In this document: positions 1 to 13,000 of the stretch, in pieces | Position numbering within the stretch: the stretch's first letter is position 1 | Layout of the letters: every line of letters starts with the position of its first letter | The notes under the pieces: generated by a model | Told to the model about the DNA's origin: nothing | What the model saw: only the letters and a program-made list of their open reading frames with translations | Database searches by the model: none | Made by a program: the position numbers and the translations under genes | Assembly: GCA_030062745.1 (NCBI GenBank) | Contig: CP099846.1 | Span: 26,929,201 to 26,993,200, forward strand | Reading direction: 5' to 3' | DNA from: Capitulum mitella | Taxonomy: Eukaryota > Arthropoda > Thecostraca > Pollicipedomorpha > Pollicipedidae | Length of the DNA stretch: 64,000 nucleotides

Positions 1-599
1 GCTACAATGGGCCAGGTAGGGCGCGATGAGTAATGCATATGACGGCCTGTTTGTTTGTGCAGGCGTTCGACGATTACCGGGCCGGCAGGCCGTCAGGGCT
101 GGCGGCCGCGTCGACGCCGGCGGAAAAAGCGCGCCGACGACAGGCTGAGAACGGCCTGACAACCGTGTGAAGGGCCGGCGCCACCGGCGCGGTTGGCAGG
201 GGTGGGCGTCCCGCGGCCGCGACGGCGCCCGGCCGCGCGGTCTGTGCAATGGCTCGGTCGAGCTGGATTTGAGTGGAGGATGATCATTTGGCTGTGGTGG
301 AGGCCAGGACTTTGAGTATAGGTTTAGGTTATTGGTGCCATTCTGAAACGATTCTCAAACTTTCTGTCTTTCAGTTCCTTTTATTTGGTGAGAGTGACAG
401 TCGGATATAGAGAGCGACACACCATGTGCACTTCATTTGAATTATGGATGATCCCTTACGATGGCTTGCAAATACTTGGAAAATGAGATTTAAGTTATAC
501 TAATACGAACGCACATGGATAACAGCTTATAAGCACAGCCTTTAAAATACATTTGCCGTCAGCCGTTTGCAGTTTTCACGAAGTACGTTCCATAAGAAA

Positions 600-760
600 A
601 ATATCCCTGATGGGCCTTCACCCCGCCCGACGTCCGCGTGACGCACATCACGGCGTTGCCGGCCTCTGCCGTGTCTCCAGTCCCGTCTGACGTCCGCTTG
701 ACGCATGTGACGGCGTCACAGAGGTCACATGATCCTCCTGACGTCCACGTGACGCCGTCG
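600..760. repeat. Three imperfect copies of a GACGTCCGC-TGACG module
   Basis: The pattern GACGTCC(G/A)C followed by (G/T)TGACG recurs at about 629-645, 690-706 and 739-755, spaced 50-60 bases apart, with additional TCACGGCG-like pieces between copies. GACGTC is the core of the CREB/ATF site. The same core is dense at 12540-13150. Whether these sites are functional is unknown. Confidence 0.55.
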
Positions 761-1875
761 TTCTGCGCCGTGCCTCCAGATGCGTCCCGGGCCTGCAGCA
801 GCGCCGCACTCCGCTGCCGCCCGCCGGCGGCCGGCGATGACGCAGCAGCGCAGGCGGCCGCCGCCGCCCGCCGGCGGCCAGGGATGACGCAGCAGGGCCG
901 CCGGCGGCGGTCCCGCCGCAGGGTGAGTCGGCTGACGCGGCCGTCCGGTCGGCGCGGCGGGGCCCCCGCCCGGTAATAGCCGCCGGACAGATCGCTGCGG
1001 GGGCGGCGGACGGCCGTGGCGAAAACTGAACGCGATAAGAGGCGGCTGAGACGCGAGTGACTGTCGGGACTGTGGCGGCGGTGCCGGTGTTCGGGCGATG
1101 GCCAGGTGGGCGCCATATGAATCTGACGTCGGCGAGCCGTTCAACACAAAAAGCGGGCGGACGACGTGGTCTAACGTGGGTCGCTTGCATGAGAAGAAAT
1201 TTCGCAGTCATGCCCGCACTAGGAGCTATATGCTAAACGCCGTTATGCATGTATATAGAAACACAAGAACAAAACACCACATGGTTGAATAAGCTTTCGT
1301 CGAAAACAGATGAGCAAACAACAGCCCGATTTTCCCCAGTCGCAGTCGCGAAAGACTCCTTACAGCCACGTTGGACCGAACGCTTTGTTCTCGGCACCAT
1401 CGGCGGCCTCCGGCAGCCTCCTCCTGAGGGGCCGCCTCGCCGGTCGGCCCTCGGGGACCGGCCCTGCAGCGCGCGGGCCGGGGCCTGTCTGCAGGCGGCC
1501 GCTGCAGCGCGGCGCCGTTCGCCGCCGCCGCGGCGCCGCGCCACCGCCGTCCAGTTGTGATGCCGGCCGATTTACGACGCCCCTCTCCGACCGGCGTCGA
1601 CCGGCGCGCCGGGCCAGCGGTCGCCGGCCGGCCGGCCATATGGCCCGCGCCGTGTTTATCCAGGCTGTATTTTTGTCTTGTCCTGCAGGCTAATGGACGA
1701 GTTGTCGCCCAGATAAAATTAAGCACAAATTGAGGATCGGCGCCGCGGCGCGCTGCCCTGGGAGCGACGAGACGGGGCCAGGGGGAGTTCTGGGGCCGAG
1801 GAGAGGGTGTGAGTGCGCAGGTGCGGGGTGGAAAAAGGGCAGAAAGAGATTGAACGCGAAGAGAAATGAAGACAA

Positions 1876-1938
1876 GGAGAGGGAGAGAGAGAGAGAGAGG
1901 GGGAGAGAGAGAGAGAGCAAACGAGAGAGGGAGAGAAA
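1876..1938. repeat. GA-rich microsatellite
   Basis: Imperfect (GA)n tract with GGG and AAAC interruptions. It generates the spurious Leu/Ser-rich and Arg/Glu-rich open frames seen on the two strands. Confidence 0.9.
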
Positions 1939-4900
1939 AGGCAAAAGGACATAAAGATGAAACAGAGAAAACAGAAGAGGAGGGGTGTGAAAGGTGGTCG
2001 TTTGAGTGGAAGTGGAAATGGTTGAAAGAAGCAGAAAAGTAGCGAAAAACTGGGGCATAATTTTTCTGATGGACAATTTGCTCGGTATTTTAGCTATTAA
2101 CTTTCCATCCCATCCCAGGCGTGGCAGTCATGTCTTCAGAGTGCTTTTTATTATATTTCAACTTTTTCAAGGAACTTGGCATGGTATCCCGGGTGTGTCC
2201 ATGCTCCTCTCCCTGTATATTTCCAAAAAAAATCATGTAATATTATCATGCTTGCTCCGTTGTTACGAGCGAAGCCATAGGTTTAGTAGTACTTCAACTG
2301 GCAGAAAAAATCAGACTTGAGGTCGATCAGGCCCGGCCTGGCCATAACGCTTCCTGAAGGCAATGAAAGACGACGATGAGATGGTGACGAAAGACTTTGT
2401 AACCACGAGGCATCGAATCATGAACTTCTTACATGAAGACGGTCCTGCCCTTTTATTTTGCAGAATATGCTTCTGTAAACCTTTAGCTTACAGGCTTTTT
2501 TCTCCAAGTTTTTTTTTTCTTTACAGGCTTCTGTTTCGGGAATAGTGTTTCTGCTCTTAGACATATTTTGCTACTGATGATTCTAAACTGGTCAATACTG
2601 ACAAAGAGCAATGTCATAGGCGAGCGTAAAGTTGCACTTCTTGTGTAAAAAGAGAAATGTTGGAACTGTTCAACATTCGGCAATATGCTTTCAAATTTAA
2701 AGCGAAACAAAGTAAGCCTAAAGAAGCAAAAAGTAAGAAGTAAGAACGGAGCAAGAAGTAAGAAGTAAGATCATGAAGTAAGTTCATCATACGTCCCATG
2801 TCTTTCTGGTATGATGTACGACACACCCATGCAATCATGTGAACATTTCAGGTGGAACATCGCTACAGTGCCATTTTGACCAAAGGGACTTGCTGAGGTC
2901 TTCAGGTGCTGTGCCAAAACTGCCAGTCGTTAGTACGTTTATGGTCCTTAAGTTAAACTGTCTTGTTGTAGAGAAGGGCGAGACATTCTTTTCCTTTTTT
3001 CATTAGCGGCATTGGCAAATTTCCCTTGACACTAAACGTGCATTCCTTGGCTGAAAAACCACCGGCGACTGCTCTGCTAGCCATGTCTACTCCCCTCTTC
3101 CTCGGATGCGCTCTGACATTTAAGCAGCCCCGTCCAGGTCCGTTTCTGCAGCCGGCGCGGTGGGGAACATTTCCGCCGGTCCGGGTCGCCGCAGGGCTCC
3201 GGCCGCTGCCGTCCCGCCGGCGCGACCCGTGCGGGGAATCCACCGAGGAGACGCCACAGGATCGCCGGCCGCGCCGCCCGCGGGGTCGGGGGGGGGGGGG
3301 CGGCACGTGCTGCGGGGCCCCGCGGCGCTGCTGCCCCCCTGTTGTAAACAGCGAGCCCGGCGGGTCGCGCCTCACACAAACTGTATATTTGTGTTAGGAC
3401 ACAGAGCCTGGCCCGCGCTGCCGCCTGAAATCCAAAGTAAAAGTTACAGGTGTGGAAATAATCAGAGTAAGACAGGCCGGTGGCCCGGGCCCTGCCGGAG
3501 GTGGCTGATGGTTCGGCGCGGGTCAGGGGTCGGTGGTCGCGCTTGATCAGCGGCGGCCGGGGATTGTCGGTGTCTGCTGCCTTTGCGGTGGCAGACTGTG
3601 GAGAATCTGTGGCAGGGTTATTCGCGATATGTCTCGTCCTTTGCCACGGTATGTCTTACCCTTTGCAATATGACTGCGTTTAGTGAAGGTCTCTGATGTC
3701 AGACAGGGCAAATGGGCTAAGCCGAGTTTGCATTTTAATGTCCATGCTAAATATAAATTTCATGTTTGCATTTTTTGTATACAGTACAAGTCGTTATGGA
3801 TTTTCACAAACCGTGGATTTACGCAGTATGAAAGAAATAAGAAAAATGGGTAAATTTCGTCAAGTCTGACATAACCTAACATGATTAAATTTACTTCTTC
3901 ATACCTCAATTCCTGTTGCATTTAAAAGGTGCCTATGAGTGCCAAATCAACCTTAGAATTCTGAGAACGTTTGAATTCATGCCATTAGCAAGATCGAGAA
4001 GTGGAAACAATCGGACAGTAAAAACATCCATTGAGAGTAATAATGTGCCAGCGCCCCTGTCGGTTTACTCGAATGAGCCATGCAGTTTCGTGACAGATCA
4101 AACAGTTCTTGACTTTAGGCTACTGCTTAACAGGAAGGAAGTTGAAGAAAATCCTAAGCAAATCCCCATCTCGTGCATGCTACAAACATAACATTTTGCC
4201 ATAGAAATGCGCGAGAGTGCCTGTAACGTTTAATGCTGCAGATATAGTCCTTTACTTCTGACACGTGTTACATCACAAGCATGATCTGTTTCTACTTGAA
4301 ATGTAATGGGAGTGATGCTAGTATTGCATCTCCTAAAGAGGGGTTTGGTAACAGATTATGCGCTGAGGTGTATTTCTACAGGCAATAACGCAGCGATTTT
4401 CACATTTCTGGGCCAAAAAACCTGTTATCGGAACTAAACATTTCCGTCATTGCGTCGCGCGCTTGCATTTCGAAACAGCGATATCCCAAAGGCCCGAAAC
4501 ATCTGCCGCGTTGAGCTGCAGCCGCCCCGCACCTCTCCGGACCGTCGCAGGTGAAAACTGTTTAAAGCAGTTGCACCCGAGCAAATACACAAATGCCTTT
4601 TTGCGGACGCCGCCGCCTCCCAAACAGCCGCTACAGAAACCGTCGCGGGCTCATTAAACGTGCTGCCGATATAAACTGGCTCGTTTTTGGCCGATCGGAG
4701 CCTTTGACGACGGGCCGGACGGCGCAGGCGCCGCCGCGGGGCGGCGCTCGTTTTTCTCGGCACAAAGCGATCTTTGAGCACGGCGGCGGCGGGCCCCGTT
4801 CCGCCCATTGGCGCCGCCCGGTTCGGCGCCGCCCGCCGCCGGCGCCGGCAACCCGCGCCGCACCGCGCATGCGCGCGCGGTCGGGGGCGTGGCCTGGCCG

Positions 4901-5126
4901 CCGGCCGCCGTTCTGTGACATGTCACACACCGTGAACATTATCGCTCTCGTGCGGGCACGACGCTGGCGTTTCCGAAACGCGGGCGGTCGGCCGGCGACG
5001 TCGGCGGCGGTGCGCGGTGCGCGCGACAAGCGTAAGTGACGCCGGCCGCCAGTGTGTCCGCGTCGTCTTTGCACGGGCGATTGCCGTAAACTATTTGGAT
5101 TATTCTTTTTTACGGCCGCGACTGCT

Positions 5127-5132
5127 TATAAA
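5127..5132 (+). promoter_or_regulatory. Candidate TATA box of FoxF
   Basis: TATAAA lies about 55 bases upstream of the FoxF start codon, after a GC-rich stretch and before an AT-rich leader. The spacing would put transcription start near 5155-5165 with a very short leader. There is no experimental support, and a distal promoter is equally possible. Confidence 0.4.
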
Positions 5133-5168
5133 CCGATCTGGCCCGAGGATAAATATTATTAAATCTCC

Positions 5169-5176
5169 GTAAACAA
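5169..5176 (+). promoter_or_regulatory. Forkhead-type motif GTAAACAA just before the FoxF start codon
   Basis: GTAAACAA matches the general forkhead site RYAAACA. It sits 11 bases before the ATG. A related GTAAACT lies near 5086. Autoregulation is an inference only. Confidence 0.4.
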
Positions 5177-5186
5177 AACAGACGCG

Positions 5187-7035
5187 ATGGACACTGGCAA
5201 GTCGGAGACGCAAGATGCGGCCGCCTCGGCGCTCGGCGACGGCAAGCCGGTCTACATGGACTACGGCCGCGAGCTGCGGCCGCAGGCCATCCAGATCCCG
5301 ACCATCATCGAGCACCGCATCAGCGAGGAGCCGCAGCAGCTGGCCTACCCGCAGTACCCGCACATCTACGGCCACCAGAGCGCGCCGGAGCCGGACTACG
5401 TGCAGTCGCCGGCGCCGACCGGCTACGGGCCGCCGCCGCCGGCCGACCCGGAGTACGCCGGCCAGTCGCCGGCGCCCGCCGGCTACGACCTGCCGCCGGC
5501 CGGCGACGGCTACGGCGACGGCTACGGCCTGCGCGGCGGCGAGGGCGGCGAGTTCGCGCGGCCGGCCGTATCGTGGCCGGGCCCGGAGGACGGCTTCCTG
5601 CCGGCCCGCGGCCACCAGTTCGGCCCGCCGGCGCCGCCCGGCGAGCGCGACGAGCCGTTTCGCTACGACGCGGCGCCGTACCGGCCCGACGGCGGCCGCT
5701 ACCTGCGCCAGGGTTCGCCGGGCGCGGCCGCCGCCACGCCGCCGCCGCTGCCGGCCAAGTTCGAGCAGGACGCTCACGAGCAGCCGCACAAGCCGTACGA
5801 CGCGGACGGCCTGCAAAAGGCGTACGACGCCGACGGCATGCCCGTGCACAAGCCGTACGACGCCGACGGCATGCACAAGGCGTACGACACGGACGGCATC
5901 TCCATGCACAAGGCGTACGACACGGACGGCATCCCCGTGCATAAGTCGTACGACACCGACGGCATCCCCGTGCACAAACCGTACGACACCGACGGGCTGC
6001 CCGTGCACAAGGCGTACGACGAGGAGCCGGGCAAATTCGACGCCCTCGGCAAGCTGTACGAGCCGGCGCCGGCCGGCGACGGCGGCGACAAGGAGGGCTT
6101 CAACTACTCGCCAGGCGGGCTGAAGCAGACCACCATCAAGCTGGAGAGCCTGAGCACCTACGACGGCGGCGCGATGGCCGGCTGCGAGGAGCCGGAGAAG
6201 CCGGCCGGCGAGCCGTCCGAGCCCCCGCCGGAGCCAATGCCGGCCGCGTCCGGCGGCGGCGGCGGCGAGCCGGAGCAGGCCGAAAAGCCGACCAAGCGCG
6301 GCGCGCCCGGCGTGCGACGGCAGGAGAAGCCCCCCTTCTCCTACATCGCGCTCATCCACATGGCGATCCAGAACTCGCCGACCAAGCGCCTGACGCTGAG
6401 CGAGATCTACCGCTTCCTGCAGGAGCGCTTCACCTTCTTCAAGGGCAGCTACCAGGGCTGGAAGAACTCGGTGCGCCACAACCTGAGCCTCAACGAGTGC
6501 TTCATCAAGCTGCCCAAGGGGCTCGGCCGGCCGGGCAAGGGCCACTACTGGACGCTGGACCCGGCCGCCGAGTACATGTTCGAGGAGGGCAGCTCGCGGC
6601 GGCGGCCGCGCGGCTTCCGGCGCAAGTGCAGGCACCCGCTCAAGTCGTTCGGCTACTACCCGGCGGCGAGCGCCATCGCCAGCAGCGGCTACGACCCGGC
6701 GCAGGGGCTGCCGGCCGCGCAGCCGCCCACCTACAGCGGCGACTACAGCGGCTACACGCAACTTAGCCCCACTGCGTGCACGTACGGCCAGCCGCAGGGC
6801 GGCTACAGCCCGCTGATCGGGCTGGCCGGCCCGTACGTGCCGGCGCCGCCCGGCGCCGCCGCTACCGGCCCGGCCGGCTACGAGTACAGCCTGGCGGCCG
6901 TGCCGCCGGCCACGGCCGGTTACGGCTCCGGCTACGGCGACAAGGAGGCCTCCTGGTCGGGGCTCGGCTCCGTGAGCGGCTCGCCGCTGACGGGCTGCCT
7001 GCGGCCGCCGCACAGTCCCACCCCCGCCGAGCAAG
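5187..7035 (+). CDS. FoxF: FoxF coding exon 1
   Basis: Encodes residues 1-616, including the whole forkhead domain and the YDTDG repeat. It ends GAG CAA G with a GTACGT donor, leaving one base of a split codon. Third positions are strongly G/C, so long open frames appear in all other frames. Confidence 0.95.
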
Positions 7036-10000
7036 GTACGTCCACCAGCTCCGGCCGCCGCCGCGGTCTGCGATCGGAGAGCGGTGACGACACTTGAGAG
7101 TTTAGCAGCGGGTCGTGTGAAGGATGGTCTGGTCTGAGGCGAGGACTGGCCCAGTTGGGAGTTGGATTGCCTCCTCTCAGACAATGTTTTCTAAATTGGA
7201 CTGAAGTTTCCTATTGTTCCCTGTGTCTTTAGATAAACTAGTTCTGAATTATGGTCATAAGAAAAAGAGCGTAAAGAAGTGTTGTAAAATCATGCTAGTC
7301 TCTTTTAATTACATTTATGCTTTGGATAGTCAATTTCGGTGTCAAGTATAAACAAAAATCAAAGTTGCTGTTATTTAAAAGACACACACGCACACCATAA
7401 GGTGTTACGTAATATTATTTCGAGTCCTAGGGAAAAGTAAAACGATTTATAAATTGACATTAACTATGTGGATATAATTAAGCAAATCGTGACATCATTT
7501 TAGTCATGATGCAACTAGAACAACAATTTTCTTTTACATGTGCTATTCACAACGCGATAGGCATGCATGCAAACAACAATTGTGAACAATACAAAGATGG
7601 CAAGTATTTACGATAGAGATGCAAACTCATGAAATTGTAAAGCGCATATGTCGTATGCTATCAACGAAACTACTAGAAGTTTTATTTCGTGTTTCCCATA
7701 AAAGACATGGTTTCGTCACGAATTCACAAGATTTTTGAGGTTTTTTTATCTGTTTCTTCCATTTTTGAACTCACAACATGATTTTGGCGTCCTGTGATAC
7801 TTCCTTTCGCAAAACGTTACGAATGACCAATTTTATCTTGTTGCATAAAAGTTTACGGCTGCCTGGCGTCCATTGATGTGTTCTGTATGTACCGCATCAT
7901 GTGCAGTTTATAGTGCGGTATCATTTAATGTCGCTTATCTGATTATTGATGAATGGGTTATGCAACAGCGCATGATACTGCTGAGGTCATTTAGTGATGC
8001 AATTTCTCGCGCCAATTTTTGGGCTGGTACCAATTGCATACGTCACTGGTGTGAAGCAGTCAAAGCCTTTCACACGCAGGACGGGACTATTTCTGACAAC
8101 ATATTTTATATGATCATCTTTACAGTGGTCTCCTAAGTCGAATATTTTTCGAGCTGTTTTTTTTAGGGTCGAAAAGTAATGAAGAGGCTACTAGTATATA
8201 TCCACCGTTATTAAAAAGGAACCAAAAGTCCAGTGGAATGGTGTGGTGACGTATATATTGTCCAAAAGAAACAAAAATATTCGACAACGACGACCAACAA
8301 CGTTGCGTGAAACAATGTTGCGGGAAGTTTTCATATAAAACGTTCGGAAGACAGAAATATTTTTGTTGACAGTTGTAGGGCCAATATATATGCACCAAAA
8401 GATAAACATACACATGCATGGAAAAACCCCATTTAAATTCACCATTTTCAATCGCAGCTAAACGTAGAAGCATATATTATCTCAGAAAGGAAATATATTA
8501 TAGGTGAAAGTATTAACGTCCCGCCAAACATATTAACAATCATCTACCACGCATCTTAAATTTCTCCTTTTCCCCGCGAAACCCTAAGGCAAATCCTATT
8601 GTTCCAAAAGCCTGTTTTCTCTTCGTTGCCTTACATTTTGACGAGATATATGCCAACTACAGGGCGTCGTTTTGCGCAGTTTGTGCTGTCCCCATGTTGA
8701 ATGTCTCTTGAAGGCCAACAGTGATCTGATTTTAGCATGGGATTCCATAGAACGGTACCCTCATAATTCGATGCCCCCCCCCCATTCAACGCGTTTGTTG
8801 GAACTCATCAGCCTAATTCACATAAACAAAACAAAAACCAGTTCTTAGGACTGATGTACTTGTTGCGATAAATGGCTACAAACTCTGGAAGCCAAAATTC
8901 TGTTCAAATTTTGTCTTATCCTATTATACTACAATGTGAAACCTATGCTGTATTCCGCGCATGTTGCAACGGATCAGACAGGACAACGATAGGGGAGACC
9001 GGGGTCAAATGTAACACGGGGAAATTGTAACAGACGCTTTAACTTCGAAACTTACAAATGGATGACGCTGGAGGTACTACTGGACATGCGCAGTAAGCTG
9101 TTCCTTTTCCTCACGGGGTTTCAGGCCCGTGCGGCGGGTGAGTCGATTGTGCTGTTCACCATTGTGTTTTTTAGAGTGTATTGTAACTTTGCTTATTTTT
9201 TTATATGATCAGCTCATTCACGTATCTTACTAGACACGGGTTTAAGAGTTTGTGTGGGGTGGGTGGGGGTACCTGGTCAAAAAATAAGTGCATCAGTTGC
9301 CGCCCACTCCGCCTTGTTTTGCGTCATTTTTGTCTGAAAGATGGCGTGGCGTGTCGGGGACAATTGTAACATTTTTGCTGGGATCAAATGTAACAGTGTT
9401 ACAATTGACCCCTATGGCCAGACCATTAAACCTAAATTTTTTTTTAAATATCAATGCACTTGGCATAAATGTAACCACTGGGGGCGGAGGCTATGGAAAC
9501 ATGCCCCGTCCAATTAACCAACATGCAATTTTGTCCCCAAAGTCAATATCAGTATCATTCAAAAATCATACTTACGGTATTATTGTCACCAGTCCCTGAT
9601 TTATCTCTTAGGTGCTGTTTTGTCAGTTTTAATTTTAAGACGTGGTTACGTTCTTGACGGCTAGTCACCGCGTCTTACCGTAGATGTTTCACCTTCACAG
9701 CGGATTTATTAAGATACTTTATTATTTTATTTATTGATTACTTTATTGATTAAATAATTCTAGTTTGACTTCATTTGGATATTTCTGGGGGAAGTATGGG
9801 ACATTTGTATATAGTTTAATTTGTCTTCCTCTGAATGTTACATTGAAAATACATTATTATATCCATGCATCATGGATGATATATATCATGCATCATTCCT
9901 GCAGAGGCTGATACATTGGGGATCAACAAGCCTGGTCCATCGGGGATCGGACAATCTCGTCCATCGGGAATCGCCTCGAAGCAGCTCACCCCTCAAGCGT

Positions 10001-13000
10001 ATTCGGCCGCTACCCAAGGCAGGTTCAAGAAAAAACAGCCGTGCGGGTCGAAAGCGAAAGGCTGCAATTCTGACTGAAACTCCAGAAAAGAGAGCGATAG
10101 AGCTAAAAGAGAGTCGAAAGGAGTGTAAACAGGCATCGAAAAAGCTCAATCTTGACAAGGACAAGCATGAAGAGAAGAACACGACGGCTGGTGGGAAGAG
10201 GGCTCGGAAGACAGCACGCAGGGAAAATTGCAGTGATGATGAAGAAGTCTTCTGCTTTTGATGAAGCGTCGGTTTTTGGCCTGATAAAGGTAGAGCTGCT
10301 ATTTAATTCAGGAAAAGCTGCTGGAGTACTTGAGCTTTACGCCGTTGCAAAATCGTATTTTTGTATTGGAGCTGTGATTTTAATCCAGGAAAGGCTCAGG
10401 ATGTAAGAGACAATGTTGTTCAATAAAGGCTGTTTTTGACAAAAGTGGCTTTCACTACACCACTACACCATTCGCTAACATGCTACATTTGACCGTAGGT
10501 GCTGTTATAATTTACCCCGTACCTGGGATTAATTGTAACAGCTGAAGTGACTTTTTGAAACAGTAATTTCGATACCTTAAAGTCGTTATTTCGGGATCTT
10601 TTCATATCCGGTACAAAGGCAAAATATCAGAGTTTGTGAAAACCCGAGAAAATGTTCTCCAACCCGAAATATTTTCGTTCCAGGATCGAAAAGGTAAAAA
10701 ATGTAACATTTGACCCCGGTCTCCCCTACACTTAGTTTGTTAACCCGACTCGTCCGCACACCTCGTCATAGGGGATCGACTCTTTTCGCTTTTGTACAGA
10801 GGTCTAGGGAGGTTGACGACTTCTCTGGTATGATTATTCATGCATTATTTAATTAGCATTCGAGCGTCATTGTGGTTTTCTCAAACTACAAAAAAGCCAT
10901 TCCAAAACAACTAGAACAAAAAGGAAAACAAAGGCGCACTAGAAAGACCAGAGTTCCACGCACTCTAAGAACACACATTCCACGTCTGAAAGCAGAAGCC
11001 GCCATCCTTGAACTCATTGTTTGTGGTATCTTGATAGCCACACTACGTCCAACACTTCAACATTTCTGCGGTGGAACTGCTACTTACATTTAGCAATATA
11101 GGGAGTTTCGACTTTGTCTTGCGAAACGAAATGTAGAACATGTTTCTCCTTATGTGCGTGCAGAAAACGATGATCACGAAGTCACCACTATCGTGGGGGG
11201 CATTGCCACCCTGAATGGCCACGGGAATGGAATACATTGTTTAGCAATATTGTTCCTCACATGTTCCAAACGACGCCTTGTTTCGCCCTGTCGTCAAAAA
11301 ATGAGGCACTCAAGTTTTCAGGGCTCTTTATCCACTGGCTCCATCCATTTTTTGATAACTTTAATGTGTGTACGTAAGGTTAGGCGTAGATTAATAACAC
11401 ATCATCATGGGAAGGACCAAGCCGCTGGTATGCAGGGAGGATTTTGGGTTGGTTACTATGGGCTTTTTACATGAGGCGGTGAATAAAATTTTCTTTGCTT
11501 TTTCGTATCATTATTCGTCTTTTTGCTCAGAATTATCAATCTTCATTTTTACATCGGACAAATACGAAATTTTTGGATTTATCTAGGAAACATTGAAGGC
11601 CCTGGTCCTTTGGAGTAGACTTCTGGATCCACACGCGTGTGTAACGGCGGGTTGGAATTCCCTTGTCAGACTTTGATGCGCACGAAAATCCTTGCGGCTT
11701 CAGACCACGCCTCTTTGATCCTTCTCAAACATGAGTGTTACTCAGATATTTAGATACAGATGCAAACAGTGCCTTGAAGTAGAACGGCGAATTTGAACGG
11801 CGGACTACATTCTTCTAGCATTCAATCATCAATCAATCACCCAATCGGCAACTGCATCGTCCAACCCATGAGAGGTACTGTCACTTTGGTATTGCCTTCT
11901 GATGCATCTGTAGTGCGCTTTCTGTTGACGGTTTTTTCGGCCAATGACGCATTACCACATTTAAAATGGACACAGTAAGGCAGTGCACAACGGGACGTCT
12001 AATAAATGGTCAGTGTCGTTTTTATTGTCTCCCATCAAACACACGCCGCAGTGTGGACCAATATCCGTGATACAGAAGTTTCTAGGCTGGTCAAAAGTGT
12101 AAAGAGAGCGACGCTAAATTCAGATTGTTCTGCCAGAGTCGCTGGAATGCCATTTCAAAACCATTAAAAACAGAAAGAGAAGAAAAAAAATCAGGCCTCT
12201 TCCTGCGACCGCACTATCTAAGACATCTTTGAATGTTTTAGTAATTATGCGGTAAGCTAGTCGCATCCTGCCACTCTCGTTGTGTTGCGGCTGTTTGCTT
12301 ATAAAGAGCTGTCCAACGGTGAGCCGGCAGGTTTAAATACCAAGCAAACATCGTAAATAATGACGACATACAAGCGACACCTTGGCCTTCTCTCTGTTAA
12401 CGGATGCTTACTACGGCTACGTCTGACACCCCGCAGCTAGTGTCAGCTGACTGACACTTGCTCGTCGTCCATATAACGACACCGTTCAGACAGTGGCCTC
12501 CTTATGATATTCGGCTTTCATTGCCAAGTCACAACAAGTCTGAGTTTCTGACGTCATAGCAGGTTGTCCCACGACGTCAGAGGAGGTCGGCTTTCACGTC
12601 ACAGACTGTCGGCTTGACGTCTGTAGACCAGCGCGCCCACTTTGTAGTCTCTGCAGACCGCATGGATGCCTCTCATTTTTTGCCATTCGCTTTCTGTGCA
12701 GTGACGTTCATCCCGTTGTTTTCCTGCTGACGTCCGTTCTTTTGTGTCTGTCGGCCGATACTCGTCAAATGGCTTTTTTGACGTCTGTACGATTATGTCG
12801 CATAACGGCAAACGATACGCCTTTAAAACTTTTCCTTCTGACGTCCCTCTGCTGATGTCTTCCCGCTCACGTCTCTGCTGGCGTCTGGCCGCCGGCGTCC
12901 ATATGCTGACTCCTGCCGGTTCGTGTCTGCCTGCTCATGTCTCTCTGATGACATCAGTCCGTTGACGTCCCTCCGCTGACGTCTGCCTGTTCATGCCTGC

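Larger units (their letters stand above)
1..5126. other. Non-coding region upstream of FoxF, with GC-rich islands
   Basis: I find no gene here. Open frames in this stretch are low-complexity Arg/Pro/Ala runs in GC-rich islands at about 90-290, 600-1010, 1380-1640, 3140-3400 and 4700-5060, separated by ordinary AT-rich DNA. The islands may be promoter or enhancer sequence for FoxF, which begins at 5187, but no conserved element could be proven by eye. A CREB-like module repeat (600-760) and a GA-rich microsatellite (1876-1938) are listed separately. Confidence 0.6.

Noticed and set aside
7036-7097. Read-through of FoxF exon 1 ending GDDT-stop
   Set aside because: A good GTACGT donor at 7036 and two downstream exons in matching phase make intron retention unnecessary to explain the gene.
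5100-7184. 694-residue open frame on the minus strand over FoxF exon 1
   Set aside because: Arg/Val/Ala/Leu-rich mirror of a very GC-rich exon; the plus strand carries an unmistakable forkhead protein. Lack of stops follows from G/C-ending codons.
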